From: Brugia malayi
Lineage: Eukaryota > Nematoda > Chromadorea > Rhabditida > Onchocercidae
Direction: 5' to 3'
DNA: 64,000 bases
NCBI RefSeq assembly: GCF_000002995.4
Contig: NW_025062475.1
Coordinates: 3,758,528 to 3,822,527, forward strand
The notes under the pieces are model-generated. The model worked only from the letters and a program-made list of their open reading frames with translations. It was not told where the DNA came from and made no database searches. A program made the position numbers and the translations under genes. This document shows positions 12,485 to 25,033 of this stretch, piece after piece (the first letter of the stretch is position 1; every line of letters begins with the position of its first letter).

Positions 12485-15400
12485 AAATTTTGGGAGGGAT
12501 GTTGTATCATCAATTTCAATTCCTCTCTTCTAAACTAGTTTTTTCTCAACATATTTCGAATAGTTTTTTTTTTTTTTTTTGATTGTAATGTAAAGGATTA
12601 GATAGTAAGTAAGCTACAATAATTAAAGGTACTGTTCGAACTTTGAAACATGTTACAAAGAGTGAAATTATAACAAGTTAGTAGTAAAACGCAGATTATG
12701 CATATTATTCAGATGTTTGAATTTGAGAATTTTCTGCATTTCTGTCCTTTTTAAACTAAATTATATTAAAAATTTTTAATTTAAATTATAGTGGAATATA
12801 TTCATTAGCTGCTTTTAGTATCATTCAGATCGAATACTGCTCATTATTTGTTTTCCGAAGTGTTCTTATTGCCAGTAGCTTTGTTCATTCAATTTTTTTT
12901 TTACATTTACAAAGTATTCATTCTTGCTGCTCATACAACATTTGTTGTTTTTTTTTCTCAATTTATTTTTTTTACATTTGTAAAGTAGAAGTTTTGCATG
13001 GTAACCGAAATTGTGCACATGTTATTGTTGCTGTTACTAAACGATAAATTCCGTTAAATCTGAAACTTAAAGTTGGTAGTTTTGGAAGATTTTATTTTTC
13101 GAAAAAGCTCAACAAAATATCCCTATCTGTATCGTTTAAATCACATATAGGCTGTAGGAGTTTTTGCATTTCCCCAGCGATTTCATGGAGAGTGAATTAT
13201 TGAACTCGTAATACATTGTAGTGTTTATGTTGAAGTATACAATGTAGATAATTTTATCTGTTTGAAACACTTCGTAATTTCCAGTCCTTTTTTTAACGAT
13301 ATTGCTTCATCGAAGGACAGAAAAAGGAAGGGAAAGAGGATGGAGCAGTATCTTAAATTTAAATAGGAGATAAATTTTGTTGATCGGATCGGGGAGAGAG
13401 GGTGCATATTGCTGAGATACATGCCTCATCCTAAAGAGTTATTTTTTCTTTTCTTTAGTGAATGCTAAAGACCTGATCTTTCTTTTCATGCAATTTAAAC
13501 TTTTCTTATCTGTTTGTTCAGTTATTAACAGATATTTGTGTAGTGTATCATCGTAGTATTAAATCAAGTTATGAATTTATTGGATGCCATATTTTCTGTT
13601 GATTTTTTTGCAGACCTTTCCCGATGATATATGTAATAACTATTTCGTGTACGGTGTGATAATGATCCTATTATTACAGGAATGCATATTATCCCAAATT
13701 ATTATTTTTCAGTACCCACTAATTGAAAATATCAGGAAGCATCAACCTTGAAAAAAGTAGTTTGCATTTCTATTATTTGAAAAACTGATGCATTTCTGCT
13801 GAGAAAACATATGTTTCGTTTCATTTTCTTTCTCAGTTTTTAAATTTGAATACGATTATTACTATTACAGCTATGATCAATAATAGCAAATACGAACAAT
13901 ACATTAGAGTAAGTCATAGTTGGTCGCCTGTTTAGTTGCAGATGAATCGAAATATGTAACGATCGCACTCTGAAGGATCTAAATCTTATACTTTTCTCTA
14001 AGAAAATAATTGAAATAGAAGGATGAAGTGTGGATTATAAAATATTTCAAAATTTCTAATCTTTAAATTCAGCAATATTCGTTTTGGAATGAAAATTTTA
14101 AAAGTAGCTGATAGCAATGCATCTATTCGTATTTTTTTCCGGAATGTTTTTTGTTTGTGTTCATTAGTTTTCTCGTTTTCTTGTTAGCTAACCGTTTGAA
14201 TTTGAAAGTGACGGGTTTAATTTTATTTTTTCCTCTTTTTATTATTTGTGTTTTTTTTTTTTTTTTTTTTTTTTTTTATTATTTGTAAATTACTTGCGCT
14301 TGTTGAATTTCTGTTTCCTTTTTTGATTCTTTGCTACCTCATTATCAAAAATTTTCGAAATCCATAATGGATCATAGGTATGTATATTACATGCACGTCT
14401 CTCTCTCTCTCTGTGTGTGTGTCTGTACCTGACGTAAAATTCTATAATTGTACGAAGTGCCTATGCATTTTGTAAAATGCAGCCAAATTCTACGATGGTA
14501 TTCTACTAAACGAATAAGATTAAACGTATGTCTGTATCAATCCTATATTTACCGGAAAAACATTCTCAGTAAATTTAGCTTTATAGTTAAATCCTTTTCT
14601 AGACTTTAATTATGAGGAAGATTGTTTGCAAAAAATAAATGAATCAGGAATGATTTTAATAAAGCATTCTTCTCCTCAATTTTATTTTTAAATACCACCC
14701 TGATTTATAAAAATACAATCTTTCTAGACTTTAATACTGACAGGAAGGCACAATTCTCTCTAAATTATTCTCGTCCATATTCAGTTTATAAGACATTGCA
14801 AATGTTTTTCCTGTACGATTTATTCGAATCCACCTAAACCAACGGGTCAGAAAGCTAAGGTGATTAAGATTGAGGCCATAAAATCAAAACTAGCCGGATA
14901 ATTCGAGAGTCAGTATCAGTATCTGTGGTAGTGGTTGAAGGAAAATCAGGGCTGGGATTACTTGACTAGATTACTGAAAATTATTTTTAAAAAATGAGAT
15001 GAGGGAGATACAAGTGAATTATCCATTAATATCACGAATCAAAAAATAAAAATTGATTTTAGAGCAGTCCTTGAAATTGTAATCAAGTGTATAAATAATT
15101 CCCCAATGAGAAATGACGATTACAATTTTACAATAAAAACTGGAATTAATTTCTGTGAAATGAAAGAAAGGCTGTGATTACTTCTGAAAGTAATTCAATA
15201 GAAATCTAGGATTGGAAATTCAAGGTACAAAGTGAGAGCAGTTGGCGATTTTTTCTGCCAGTACTTTTTGTAGTATTTTTTATCTTTTTTATAAGAAAAA
15301 AATATGAGATAAAGCAAAATCCATCGGTTTTCAACGAGATAATGCAATGGATTCTACAAGTCCCACAACTAAAAGATCGAAATAAATATGCTAAATGGAG

Positions 15401-15491
15401 GAATATCCTCTAAAGAAAACAGAGGTTGTAAGTTTTTTGACGCCAACAATAATAACAATATATAAATTTCATTATCACCTACTACTTTTCC
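12485..15491. other. Intergenic region between convergent CLU and NOMO genes
   Basis: About 3 kb with no convincing exon on either strand. It must hold the 3' UTRs of both flanking genes. It contains long T runs (around 12,565-12,580 and 14,251-14,277) and a CT/GT microsatellite at 14,398-14,426. Open frames here are short and do not resemble proteins. Confidence 0.7.
14398..14426. repeat. CT/GT compound microsatellite
   Basis: A run of about seven CT units passes directly into about five GT units, in intergenic DNA. Confidence 0.9.
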
Positions 15492-18400
15492 CTACTGTAC
15501 CTTCTTCAATTTCTGTCGTTTTCTAGCTACATCAACATAATCATCATTGGCTGATAAGCTGCGATGTAGTAACGATATGTTCGATAGTCCAGTAAATATG
15601 TCTTCCACAAAAGAGAGAGCCTGAAATTTGAAACGTTTAACATTACAAAAGACTGATACAAGATTAAAGTAAATTATTCCGCATCACTTTTATGAAATAC
15701 TCGCTCTCGCTTCAGTTCACGTCTAGTAAGTAATAAATGAAAACGTAAAAAAACCTTTTGATGATTGAAAAACAGATATGCAATGAGGAAGAAAAACGGA
15801 AGTGCGAAATAGCTACCACCAGATATTTCCACTTCAAATTTCCGCTGAAAATTTAATGAAGTAGGTTATAAAAGGAAGCTATAGATAAAGTTAATTACCA
15901 AAATATGAGAAAAAAAAAAAAACGGAAAATTTTGATAAGGCAATTTTGATTAGTATGCAATCAATCACAACCACATTACCGTACGAAAATCGTATCATAA
16001 AGTGAGATATTAAAAAAGGCCAAACTATAACGTTTAAAAAAAATCTAAAATTTTTGATTCATTAAAATCGACAGCTACATAAGTAAGAGACTATTTTCTA
16101 AAAGTGCACATTAGAATTTCAACATGTAATTGAGCAATACTAGTGAGAGATATATTAATAGAAGATAATGCACAATAAGTAGTTTATTCAGAGAAATATC
16201 TAACAAATAACTTCTGGAAATAAAAAGAATGAAAGACAAAAAAATAATTCAAAAAAGAAAAAAAAGAAGTACTTTGTTACACACAAATATTACAACTAAC
16301 CTGTGAACGTACAGTTAACGATACGGCTTTAAATGTTTCATTTGCGGTGAAGAAAACTTCGGTAGAATCTAACTTCTGATTACCTATACCATAAATTGTT
16401 TCAAATCGAATCGAGTATACCTTTAAAAAGAAAAAAAAAAAATCTCGTACAGAAAACTCAATTGTAACAACTGTAACTAATTTCTCACTAATAATTTCGT
16501 TCAACACGATAAAATGAGGAGTGAAATTATTTAGTTACAATTGATATCAAGGAATGTAGAAAGTACTGATCTTGTGTTATGTTCAATCATCCATTTATCA
16601 GTGTATAATAATAGCACTAACTAGATACTTTTAATAATTCCTATATAAAATTTAAAAAAAAAAAAAAAAAAAAACAAAAATCAGAAATCCACGAGAATGC
16701 AACTCACAACATTATCCACTGCAGGAATTTCGAAAAAAAATACAGTGGATGGTGCCACAACGGTTGTTTGATGAACTAAATTATCGCTTTTGTAAAGACC
16801 AATTTTATACTGCGGTGGAGGATTAATATCAACAAATACAACATCACCAGCAATATCTACTCGTTCATCGATATGTGTTAACACGAAATCAATGTTCCTA
16901 ACATCTTCGGCATTTACCTAAAGAAAAAAAAAAAAAAAAAAAAAAAACAATATCACACAAATAGATATTGTTTACTTGATTATTCGAGTAATAGTAAAGC
17001 TTCGAAACAATCTGAAGTTAAAAGATTATACCCCAAACTATTCATTAGTTCAATATCTACATGATTATTTATTATATATATGAAATAATATGCTTGACAT
17101 TAAGAAGGTAAATTTGATATTCACTTATGATAGAATATTAATCAGTCTTTTCCTGCTTTTTGCTTCATTTCATCTTCTAACTAATTACTTGAAAATGTAC
17201 CATAATATGATAATGTGTTGGGTATGAGTGCAAGCGCTGACCGCTCGGTGTTTTTAACACCAACCGATAAACGCAATTCGGATGAAGACCACGAATCCGA
17301 TATTCACCATTTTCATTCGTTGTGTCTTCCTCTTGCAACTGATTGCATTGTTCCGACACCGCTTCGACAGCCATTGCCGATACTGGTTGATCAGCTGGGT
17401 ATGAAACTTTGCCAAAAACACTGTAAGTTTCTTTCTTTCTTTTTTAGAAAATATTAGACCGAAAATTACAATCTAGCAGATAAGAGATTTCAGATATAGT
17501 GAAGTACACAATCTAACATAAAATTAACAGTCAGTCCTGGAACTTAAAAGATTGTTGAATGACAAAAAAGTATGAACAAACACGAAAAAAAAGCCTCATT
17601 AGTAGGCTGATATTTTACCCACAGTAAATTAGGAAATTTGACATTTACCTGTATGCAAATCGATGCCCCTTCAAATTTACTGTCTCAAATTCACCAGCTT
17701 TGATATTTACTGTGATTGATTTTGGATCAAATTTATACTCTTGTAGTATCGGACGTAAAAAATATTCGCCAGGTGGCTGAAAACAAATGTTAGATTATTT
17801 AATGATATAAAGTGCAAAAAATCATGCAATACTTTTAGGCAATTTATTCCAAATTCAATTTTATCCTGTAGCAATCAGTTCTACCGAAATTTGTTTGCAG
17901 CAAAATATATATACATATATTGTGTTAAAATATAATCAATTAAAATAACAAAACAAAGAAGTCAGAGTGTTTTAATTATACTGAAATGCATACTGAACAC
18001 TTCAAGTTACTCATACACTATATTGCTTTCCATAAACATAAAATATCAGTATTTAAAGCGGGACAAAAACTTTTAGCAACTCACTAGGCCAATGAAAATG
18101 ATTTTTCCGGTATTATCTATGAAATTATTCGACCGATAATTCTCAGCACCGCTCAAAGAAATGAGTACATTAGAAAGTGGTTCGTTCGTCTCAGCATCAG
18201 TAGCAATAATGATCAGTTGTGACAATTTTATGGCATTCAACACTCCTAGTTTCTGTGTTTTTTCAAATTTATATCCACTTTTCTCAGCAGTTATATCGAA
18301 ATCTTTGACAGTTCGCATTGGACCCAACCTGAAAACGATTTATCAAAAACTTTTTATATTTTCTTTGCAACATAATTGCATAGACAAGACTTCGAATCAA

Positions 18401-21400
18401 TCAATTAATTGGGCGGTAATCAATCAATTTATCAAACTGTCAGTTAGCCATTAAGCAAATGGGAGAAATTTAATGCAAGTTGATTACAGCCAAAATCCTG
18501 CATCAACACAATTACCTGAATTTGCCGTTAGCATCGGTCACTGATTCAAGAATAACATTTGGATCACTTTTATGTGATGAACGGATATTCACACCTTTGA
18601 CAGCTGGCACCACTTGTCCTTCCAAAAAGATACCTTTATCAGCTCTAAAAGTTATTTCGTCCAAATGACATTCACCTGAAAGCAAAAATATGTCATTACA
18701 AAAGTAACGGAGTAAGAAGTAGGATAAAATTAAAAAAGCTCACCGTTGAACTTAAAAATATGAGAAGCTGGATTGAAAAGATAAGTTTTCGACTGAGGTT
18801 TAAGTGTAACAAGTGCATCAGCATCCAATGCTGATAAATAAAATGTGAAAGTTAATATTTTTTCCGTCGAAGAAGTTACCTAAATGACTTTATTTTAAAA
18901 CAAAATAGCTGAAGAAAACGAACAGTAAGAATATAAGAATAATTAAGAAAAAATGCATGTATTCGAAATGCCAAAGATTTCCACAGTTCTATGCAAATGT
19001 TGTTACAGTGCAGATGAGAATTTTCTATGATTTTCCTTACGTATACCTCAAAACTCCTTCTTACACAAAAATTACACAATCGTACAGCATATTTTTGCAT
19101 ATGCTTGTATCCACTTATGTATAATCCCAGTTGATAAAGTAATGGAGCCAAATTTATTAAGCAATCCATTTCACAGGTGCAAGGATTATTCCCATGTTAG
19201 CAACGTTTACATGTTGCATTAACCTCATTACCGGCTGAGTCAGTCAACTGATCAGTTAGTTGCATTGTTTAAGTTACTGAAGAGAAAGGAAAAGATTGCA
19301 AGAAAGATAAAAATACCGGAATCATTTGCTGGTCAGTATTGGATTTCACAGATAAGGTAAAATCGTTAAGTCGATTCACCATATGGTCCAATTTAATCGA
19401 AGCGGACATTAAAAATTTCGAAGCCGATGCAACAAGTGGAACTTTTTGTGGAATACTAATTTCGTATGATTGTTTGTCAAATTTATGACAAGCTTCAAGT
19501 ATAACAATATAAATTCCGGTTAAAGGGATGCAGAAGAAAAACTGCCCAGCCGGTATATCAAGTGAACCATTGACTTCAGATTTCTCCAACATGCTCCATT
19601 TCTAAAATAAGTGAATGGATATTTTTTGGACACAGTCTACATTTGCACAATATTGACTACTTCTGTTAATAAACAAGAACCATAAATACTATTTTCAGTG
19701 ATATAATCCAAACCGCTTTAGCCGGATGTGACAATCGGGTTGTCGTCCGATATCCAACTTGACGAAATATGAGGTTATTTAAGTCAGCACGTTCAATAAC
19801 AATATCCATTTCAGTTTTTTCCCAACAAAATCGATCGTCATCTATCATTTTCACTAAAAATTAATTGTGGTATAATTTTCGTATTTCGTAATTTTTTCCC
19901 ATCATTTCTTAATTTTTAAAAATACGAGATAATTATTAAAAAATAATTTTCCCGAATCATACTAATACGGTGAAAATATACTTACATTTATAGGAATCCG
20001 GTAGCACTTCATAGAAAATAAATTGATCGGTGCCTTCAAGGCTTTTTATTAATACTTCTCCTTTCCACATTTCCATCTTCAAAGTAACACAGTCATCTGC
20101 AACGCAACATTACATATCAAATGTCATATCGCCACATCGATTATTATGGATTATTATGGAAAATTCATCATTCGAAACCCCACAATTTAAATCTAATACC
20201 ACGTCATAATTTTTTTTCCAGTTTGCTGGAAAATTTTTGGCTAGATCAAAAAACAAGAAATAAAATCAGGAAAGAAATGACATGCATAAATTCCAGATAA
20301 AAAAGAACTTTCCGATATGACAGTAACCTAAACCTGATTTAATTTTACAAACAGTAACTGAAGAAATACAAACCTATACAGATGACACTAATATTCACAT
20401 CAGTTTTGAACTGACTAAATACAATATCAAGCGCAGGTCCTTTCGACAAGTCTATTTCACTTTGTTTTGGGGTCATTACAACAGCGCTTACAGATGAAAC
20501 CTAAAATCACAATTCATGCAATTGAATAAAATGAAACAAAAAAAAAAAAAATAGATTTTAATCTTTTAGATCTTTTAATCTTTTAACAGATATAAAAAAT
20601 GCATTCATCGGTGACAAAGCATATAGTCTTTGAAGTCAGAATAAATATTTGCTTATCTCTTCTTTTTACACGTCTATATAATGCTGTCCAGATATTAAAT
20701 GAATTAAAAATTATTTGAACAGCCCAGCACTCTTCTGGTAAATCAATGAGATCCTTTTCAGTGTAAAATTTTTATTATTGTTGTTAACAAATGAACATAT
20801 AATTAAAGTAATGCCAGGCTTTTTGTTTTAGACACAAAATAACCCCCTAAGGATATAAGGAATTTAAAAAAGAAAAAGTATGAATAAAAGACTGAAACTG
20901 AACCGAAACAATATATCTGCCAACAGCATGCAAACTACACGTTTTACCATCGTTTTTAGTACTCAATAATTTCACGGCTTTTGTTTGCTGATTTGTAAAA
21001 ATGATTGACATTGCACGACTAATGCTTTCTTCCGCATTTATCGTAACACACACGTCTACACTGAAAAAGTGCAAATATTGTGAGAATTAATAATTATTAT
21101 TTCAAAATTTTGACATTTTCAAATGTGATGCTATGCAAATATAATAATTTTTACGTCGAAAATGAAAAACCGTTTGTGTAATTCGTTGATTTATCAATGA
21201 ATTACATTCTTATCGAATAGCCACATATTAATAGCATATTTTAGATTAAAAATCACTTTAATCTTCGATTTCAGCTCAGATGAATAGCATAAGAGTATAA
21301 AGTGGTTGAATAGTTCGATTAAGTTCAAAACATGTTTATGAAATATTCGAAAGATAAACATAATTTACCTTTCTGCAACAATATCCGGAATTTCAGCTTT

Positions 21401-24119
21401 TTTTGCAGTCAATTTAATGCTTATCGTGTTAAAAGCAAAATGATCTTTTTTGGCAGTTATTGTGTAGTCTTCATCTTGTAAGCCGTCAAGTGCATACCTA
21501 AAGTCAGGAAAGAACAATAGTAAAACTGAAAAATATTATGAAACTGTCGAAAATGATTATCATAACAATTTAATTTATCGCTGCTCAAACTGGTTTTTTA
21601 GTCTAAAAGTTACCATCCGCTTGCATCGGTTTTTCCTTTCATTTCACCATTCACATAAATAGTTGCATCGACAACTGGCTGTCCAGATAAGAGCACTTGA
21701 CCTTTGCTACTAAATCCAAGTGTGTTGAAAATAACCTTCAAACAAACAGAAATATTATTAATAATAGCTAACTGGAAATAAGAGTTAATTTGGTACTGCG
21801 AATCTTATGTACTTCTATATATCGTATGAATACTTTTTCTGGGTGAAGAAAAACTAAATAGGAGATATAGTCAACCATCAGTACTACAAAATATTTATGA
21901 CATCTTAGTTATGCACGACATAGTTAATAATTTATAAAATATGTATGCATACATATGGATTGAAGATGTATATTCCGTCATAAGCAATAGTAGAAATGAA
22001 AAGGTGGCCAACCTCAATTTTTAACAAATATAAAAATGATAAAAGCATAAAAATTAAGTTCTTCGATTCAAAAAATTGAAAAATACGACCTTCTCCGCTG
22101 ATGATCTCATCATGATTTCCTTCATTTTTGGTGAAAAACTGAAACGAATTTTGTCGGTAGCAAAAGATGGTTGGATAGTATACGGTCCTGGTGGAAGACA
22201 TGGGAATTGAGCTATACCATTACTGTCGGTTTTCATTTTGCAAGCAAACTTTTCATCAAGTTGTGTTCCTTCTTTTTCCATATGAACTAATCCCTCGTCG
22301 CAGTATGACAACTATAAAAGGATGACAAGAAGAGTCAAAAAACTTTAATACTGAAACATGATCTATATTAATTTGCACTATTAACTTACACAAAACATTA
22401 TCTTTTAGCAAGTGTGATCTAACATAGCAAGATATGTCTGCATACAATAATTACATATTTATGCATTTAATATATTCTAAAAAAAAAAAAAAAAACAATT
22501 GCTAATTATTTTTGTGAGTAGCCTATAGTTAGCGCTAAATATGTCTTCTCAGAGAAATGACAGCTCCAAAAATTCTAATAAGTATTTTGAAACACTAAGA
22601 AAAGTAATTACATTGTTAGACAGCTTTTGTAACATACTTTTACAGCAATTTTTGAATAAAGTGCTACAGTAACTCCAGCTACTTGATGGTTTTTGGATAA
22701 AACAGCAACTGTTAACAAATGTCCTGATATTTTCAAATCCGGTGATACATGAATTGGTGATGTCGTAATTGATACCGGTACTTTACCACGCTCAATGCAT
22801 TCTGTACTGTTACCTGCCGTTGATACCTTTATGGAAACACAGAAATAATTATTAATAAGTAGAAATGTCGGACAAAAATTAATTAGTTGCTGAAATTTAA
22901 AAAAGAAAAAAAAGTTTCAATGAAATTATCGTATCATGATCTATAACGATTCGGTTTTTTTGTGTCGAACACAGTTATTCTAAGAATCTATCTCAGTTAC
23001 TCAGTTACTGAAATAAAACAACGATAATTTCAGCTTACAACTAGGAAACAATTTTACACAGATCGCTTACTAAATATTTTCCTGGTGAAGCTCGAAATCG
23101 ATATGCACCATTTGCAACTGTTTTCGCCTCCGATACAATGGTACCATTTTCAGCAATAAGAATTAATGCAACATCTGCAGGTCCATTACCATCACCACTT
23201 CGTAGTATACCTTCCACAGCGAAAGCATTCAAAACAAAATTTATATCTTCACCTTTTGTGCACAAATCATTCTTCCCATCTACTTTCAGATCAAAAGTAC
23301 TTGGCTCTGAAATAAAGTTTGCACATTTTTATTTATCCATTTTCCCGAGGGAGAAAGATTAAAAGTAATGAAGTAAAAGGAAAAAAAAAGAAGAATGAAG
23401 AGGCCAGCAAATGAATCCAGGAAATATTTTGCAGCTATAGAGTTATTTTTATTTCATTTTCCTTTCAAGAGTTTTAAAACATAATAATTAAGAAATGGTA
23501 ATGGATCTTCAAAACAATGTTTACCAAAGAACCATCCATCTGGAGCGAAAAGGCGTATTGAATAATCTCCTTTGTTATATACCGGAATCATATAATAACC
23601 ATTCGTCGGACTGCATTCCGTTTCAAATTTCAAATTTCCTTCAGCAGTAAATAGTTTAACCTACTAATAAATTTGATCAATTAAAGAATAAACCATTCCT
23701 ATACAATGGAAGAAATATACGAATATCCAATTATTTAAATTAATAATACTCTTTATAAAAAAATGTCATCCTTCGTTGGCATTACTTCCGGCTCCCAAGC
23801 AGAATGTTTATTTCTAAAATGATTGAATTTTTGACCTTCCAAAAGTAAAAAAAATAAGAAACTAAGCTATAGTATAGGAGATTAATTAAATTCTAAATTT
23901 CTGTATCAGTACTCTACCATCATTTGCTCAATAAAATATTCTAATAATGGTATCTGCTCTACAATACTAAATTAAATATATTGCAACCTGTATTTTCGAA
24001 TAATCGATTGGAACATCTGGTGATTTCACAAAACCCCCACAACTGTAAACTTCAGCTGTTACCGTCGAAACAGATATCGAAATCAGTACAAGCCATTTAA
24101 TTTTATCCATAAAACTCAT
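15492..24119 (-). CDS. nra-4: Nodal modulator NOMO / NRA-4, ER membrane protein
   Basis: NOMO-family type I ER membrane protein. In vertebrates it acts with nicalin and TMEM147; in C. elegans NRA-4 influences nicotinic receptor composition (family knowledge). Twenty-one exons on the minus strand: 23988-24119, 23525-23660, 23071-23306, 22638-22826, 22090-22311, 21614-21735, 21369-21496, 20904-21060, 20374-20510, 19986-20096, 19714-19853, 19317-19601, 18744-18879, 18516-18675, 18085-18328, 17649-17776, 17201-17420, 16708-16917, 16301-16420, 15755-15844, 15492-15620. They sum to 3432 nt, or 1143 residues plus stop, close to NOMO proteins of about 1100-1220. The signal peptide is followed by the family hallmark CGGFVKS. 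Repeated beta-sandwich (carboxypeptidase-regulatory-like) domains follow, several ending in PPGEYF or PPGPYTI. One membrane segment (ALPFFFLIAYLFF) lies near the C-terminus, before a short Lys/Arg-rich cytosolic tail. An in-frame ATG also occurs four codons upstream of MDKIKW; I use the first. Confidence 0.95.
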
Positions 24120-25033
24120 ACCTTCAATGTATGAAAAGTTTAGTCAGAAATTTCCATAAGTATGTTCATTTTTGCTCTTTTTAAATGTGCAAATGGGTAG
24201 CGCAGTAATTACTAACATCATTGCAATAAGTAAGAGAATAAGGAGCAGCACGAACTTTGACACGCACTACCAAATATCTTGATTTACTTTATTATAACAT
24301 AGGAAGCGAAATCAGAAGTGTAAAATAACAGGATAATAAGTTTCCAAATCACGTATGAGAATATTTAAGATAGTTACAACATAAAATTTATGAAAAAATA
24401 TTATAAATAATCTAAAAACAATAAATTATAATTAAAAACAATAATGAATCAAAAAGGATTGAAATAATTCTTTAAAAAAAAAAAAAAGTGAAAACATGAA
24501 TAATACAGTCCGTTCGTAATAACCGAAATTGCTAACTAACAAGAAAATTTTTTGAACGCTTAATAGCAGTTACATATTTTTCCAACTACCATGCACCTAG
24601 AATTGTTACATTAATGAAACAGAGTTTCGATGAATGAGTCGAAACAGTCACATAATTAGAGTCGAACATTTGCAATTGATATCTAAACTATGTTAATATT
24701 AAAACCATCTCATAATACATAACCTGAGTTGTAACAATAGTAGTTTGACAATGTAGACATATGCGAGAAAGATTTCAATAAGTTAAGGAATCACTGCTAT
24801 AACAACTATATATAGACCATATGTACACTTAAAACTTAATAAAAAGAAAAATCTAGCTCACTTATAAAACATATTTCAGCATATTCTTTCATTAGCACAG
24901 TAAAACAACCTTGAACTCCAGTGTTAATTGAGCAAACTTAAACAGCTTACATAATTTCAGTAATCGCAGTGTTCACTTAATAATTTCATCCTTTCTTCTG
25001 CAATAATCTTAAAATGATTATTACTAGCACAAT
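24120..25033. other. NOMO-ZnT intergenic region
   Basis: 914 bp between two minus-strand genes, holding the putative NOMO promoter or trans-splice region, the ZnT 3' UTR and the second copy of the dispersed repeat. No exon seen. Confidence 0.7.
24683..24793. repeat. Dispersed 111-bp repeat, copy 2
   Basis: Near-identical partner of 1,681-1,791 (same strand), located between the ZnT and NOMO genes. Identity ends abruptly on both sides, as expected for an inserted element or a short transposed fragment. Confidence 0.85.
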
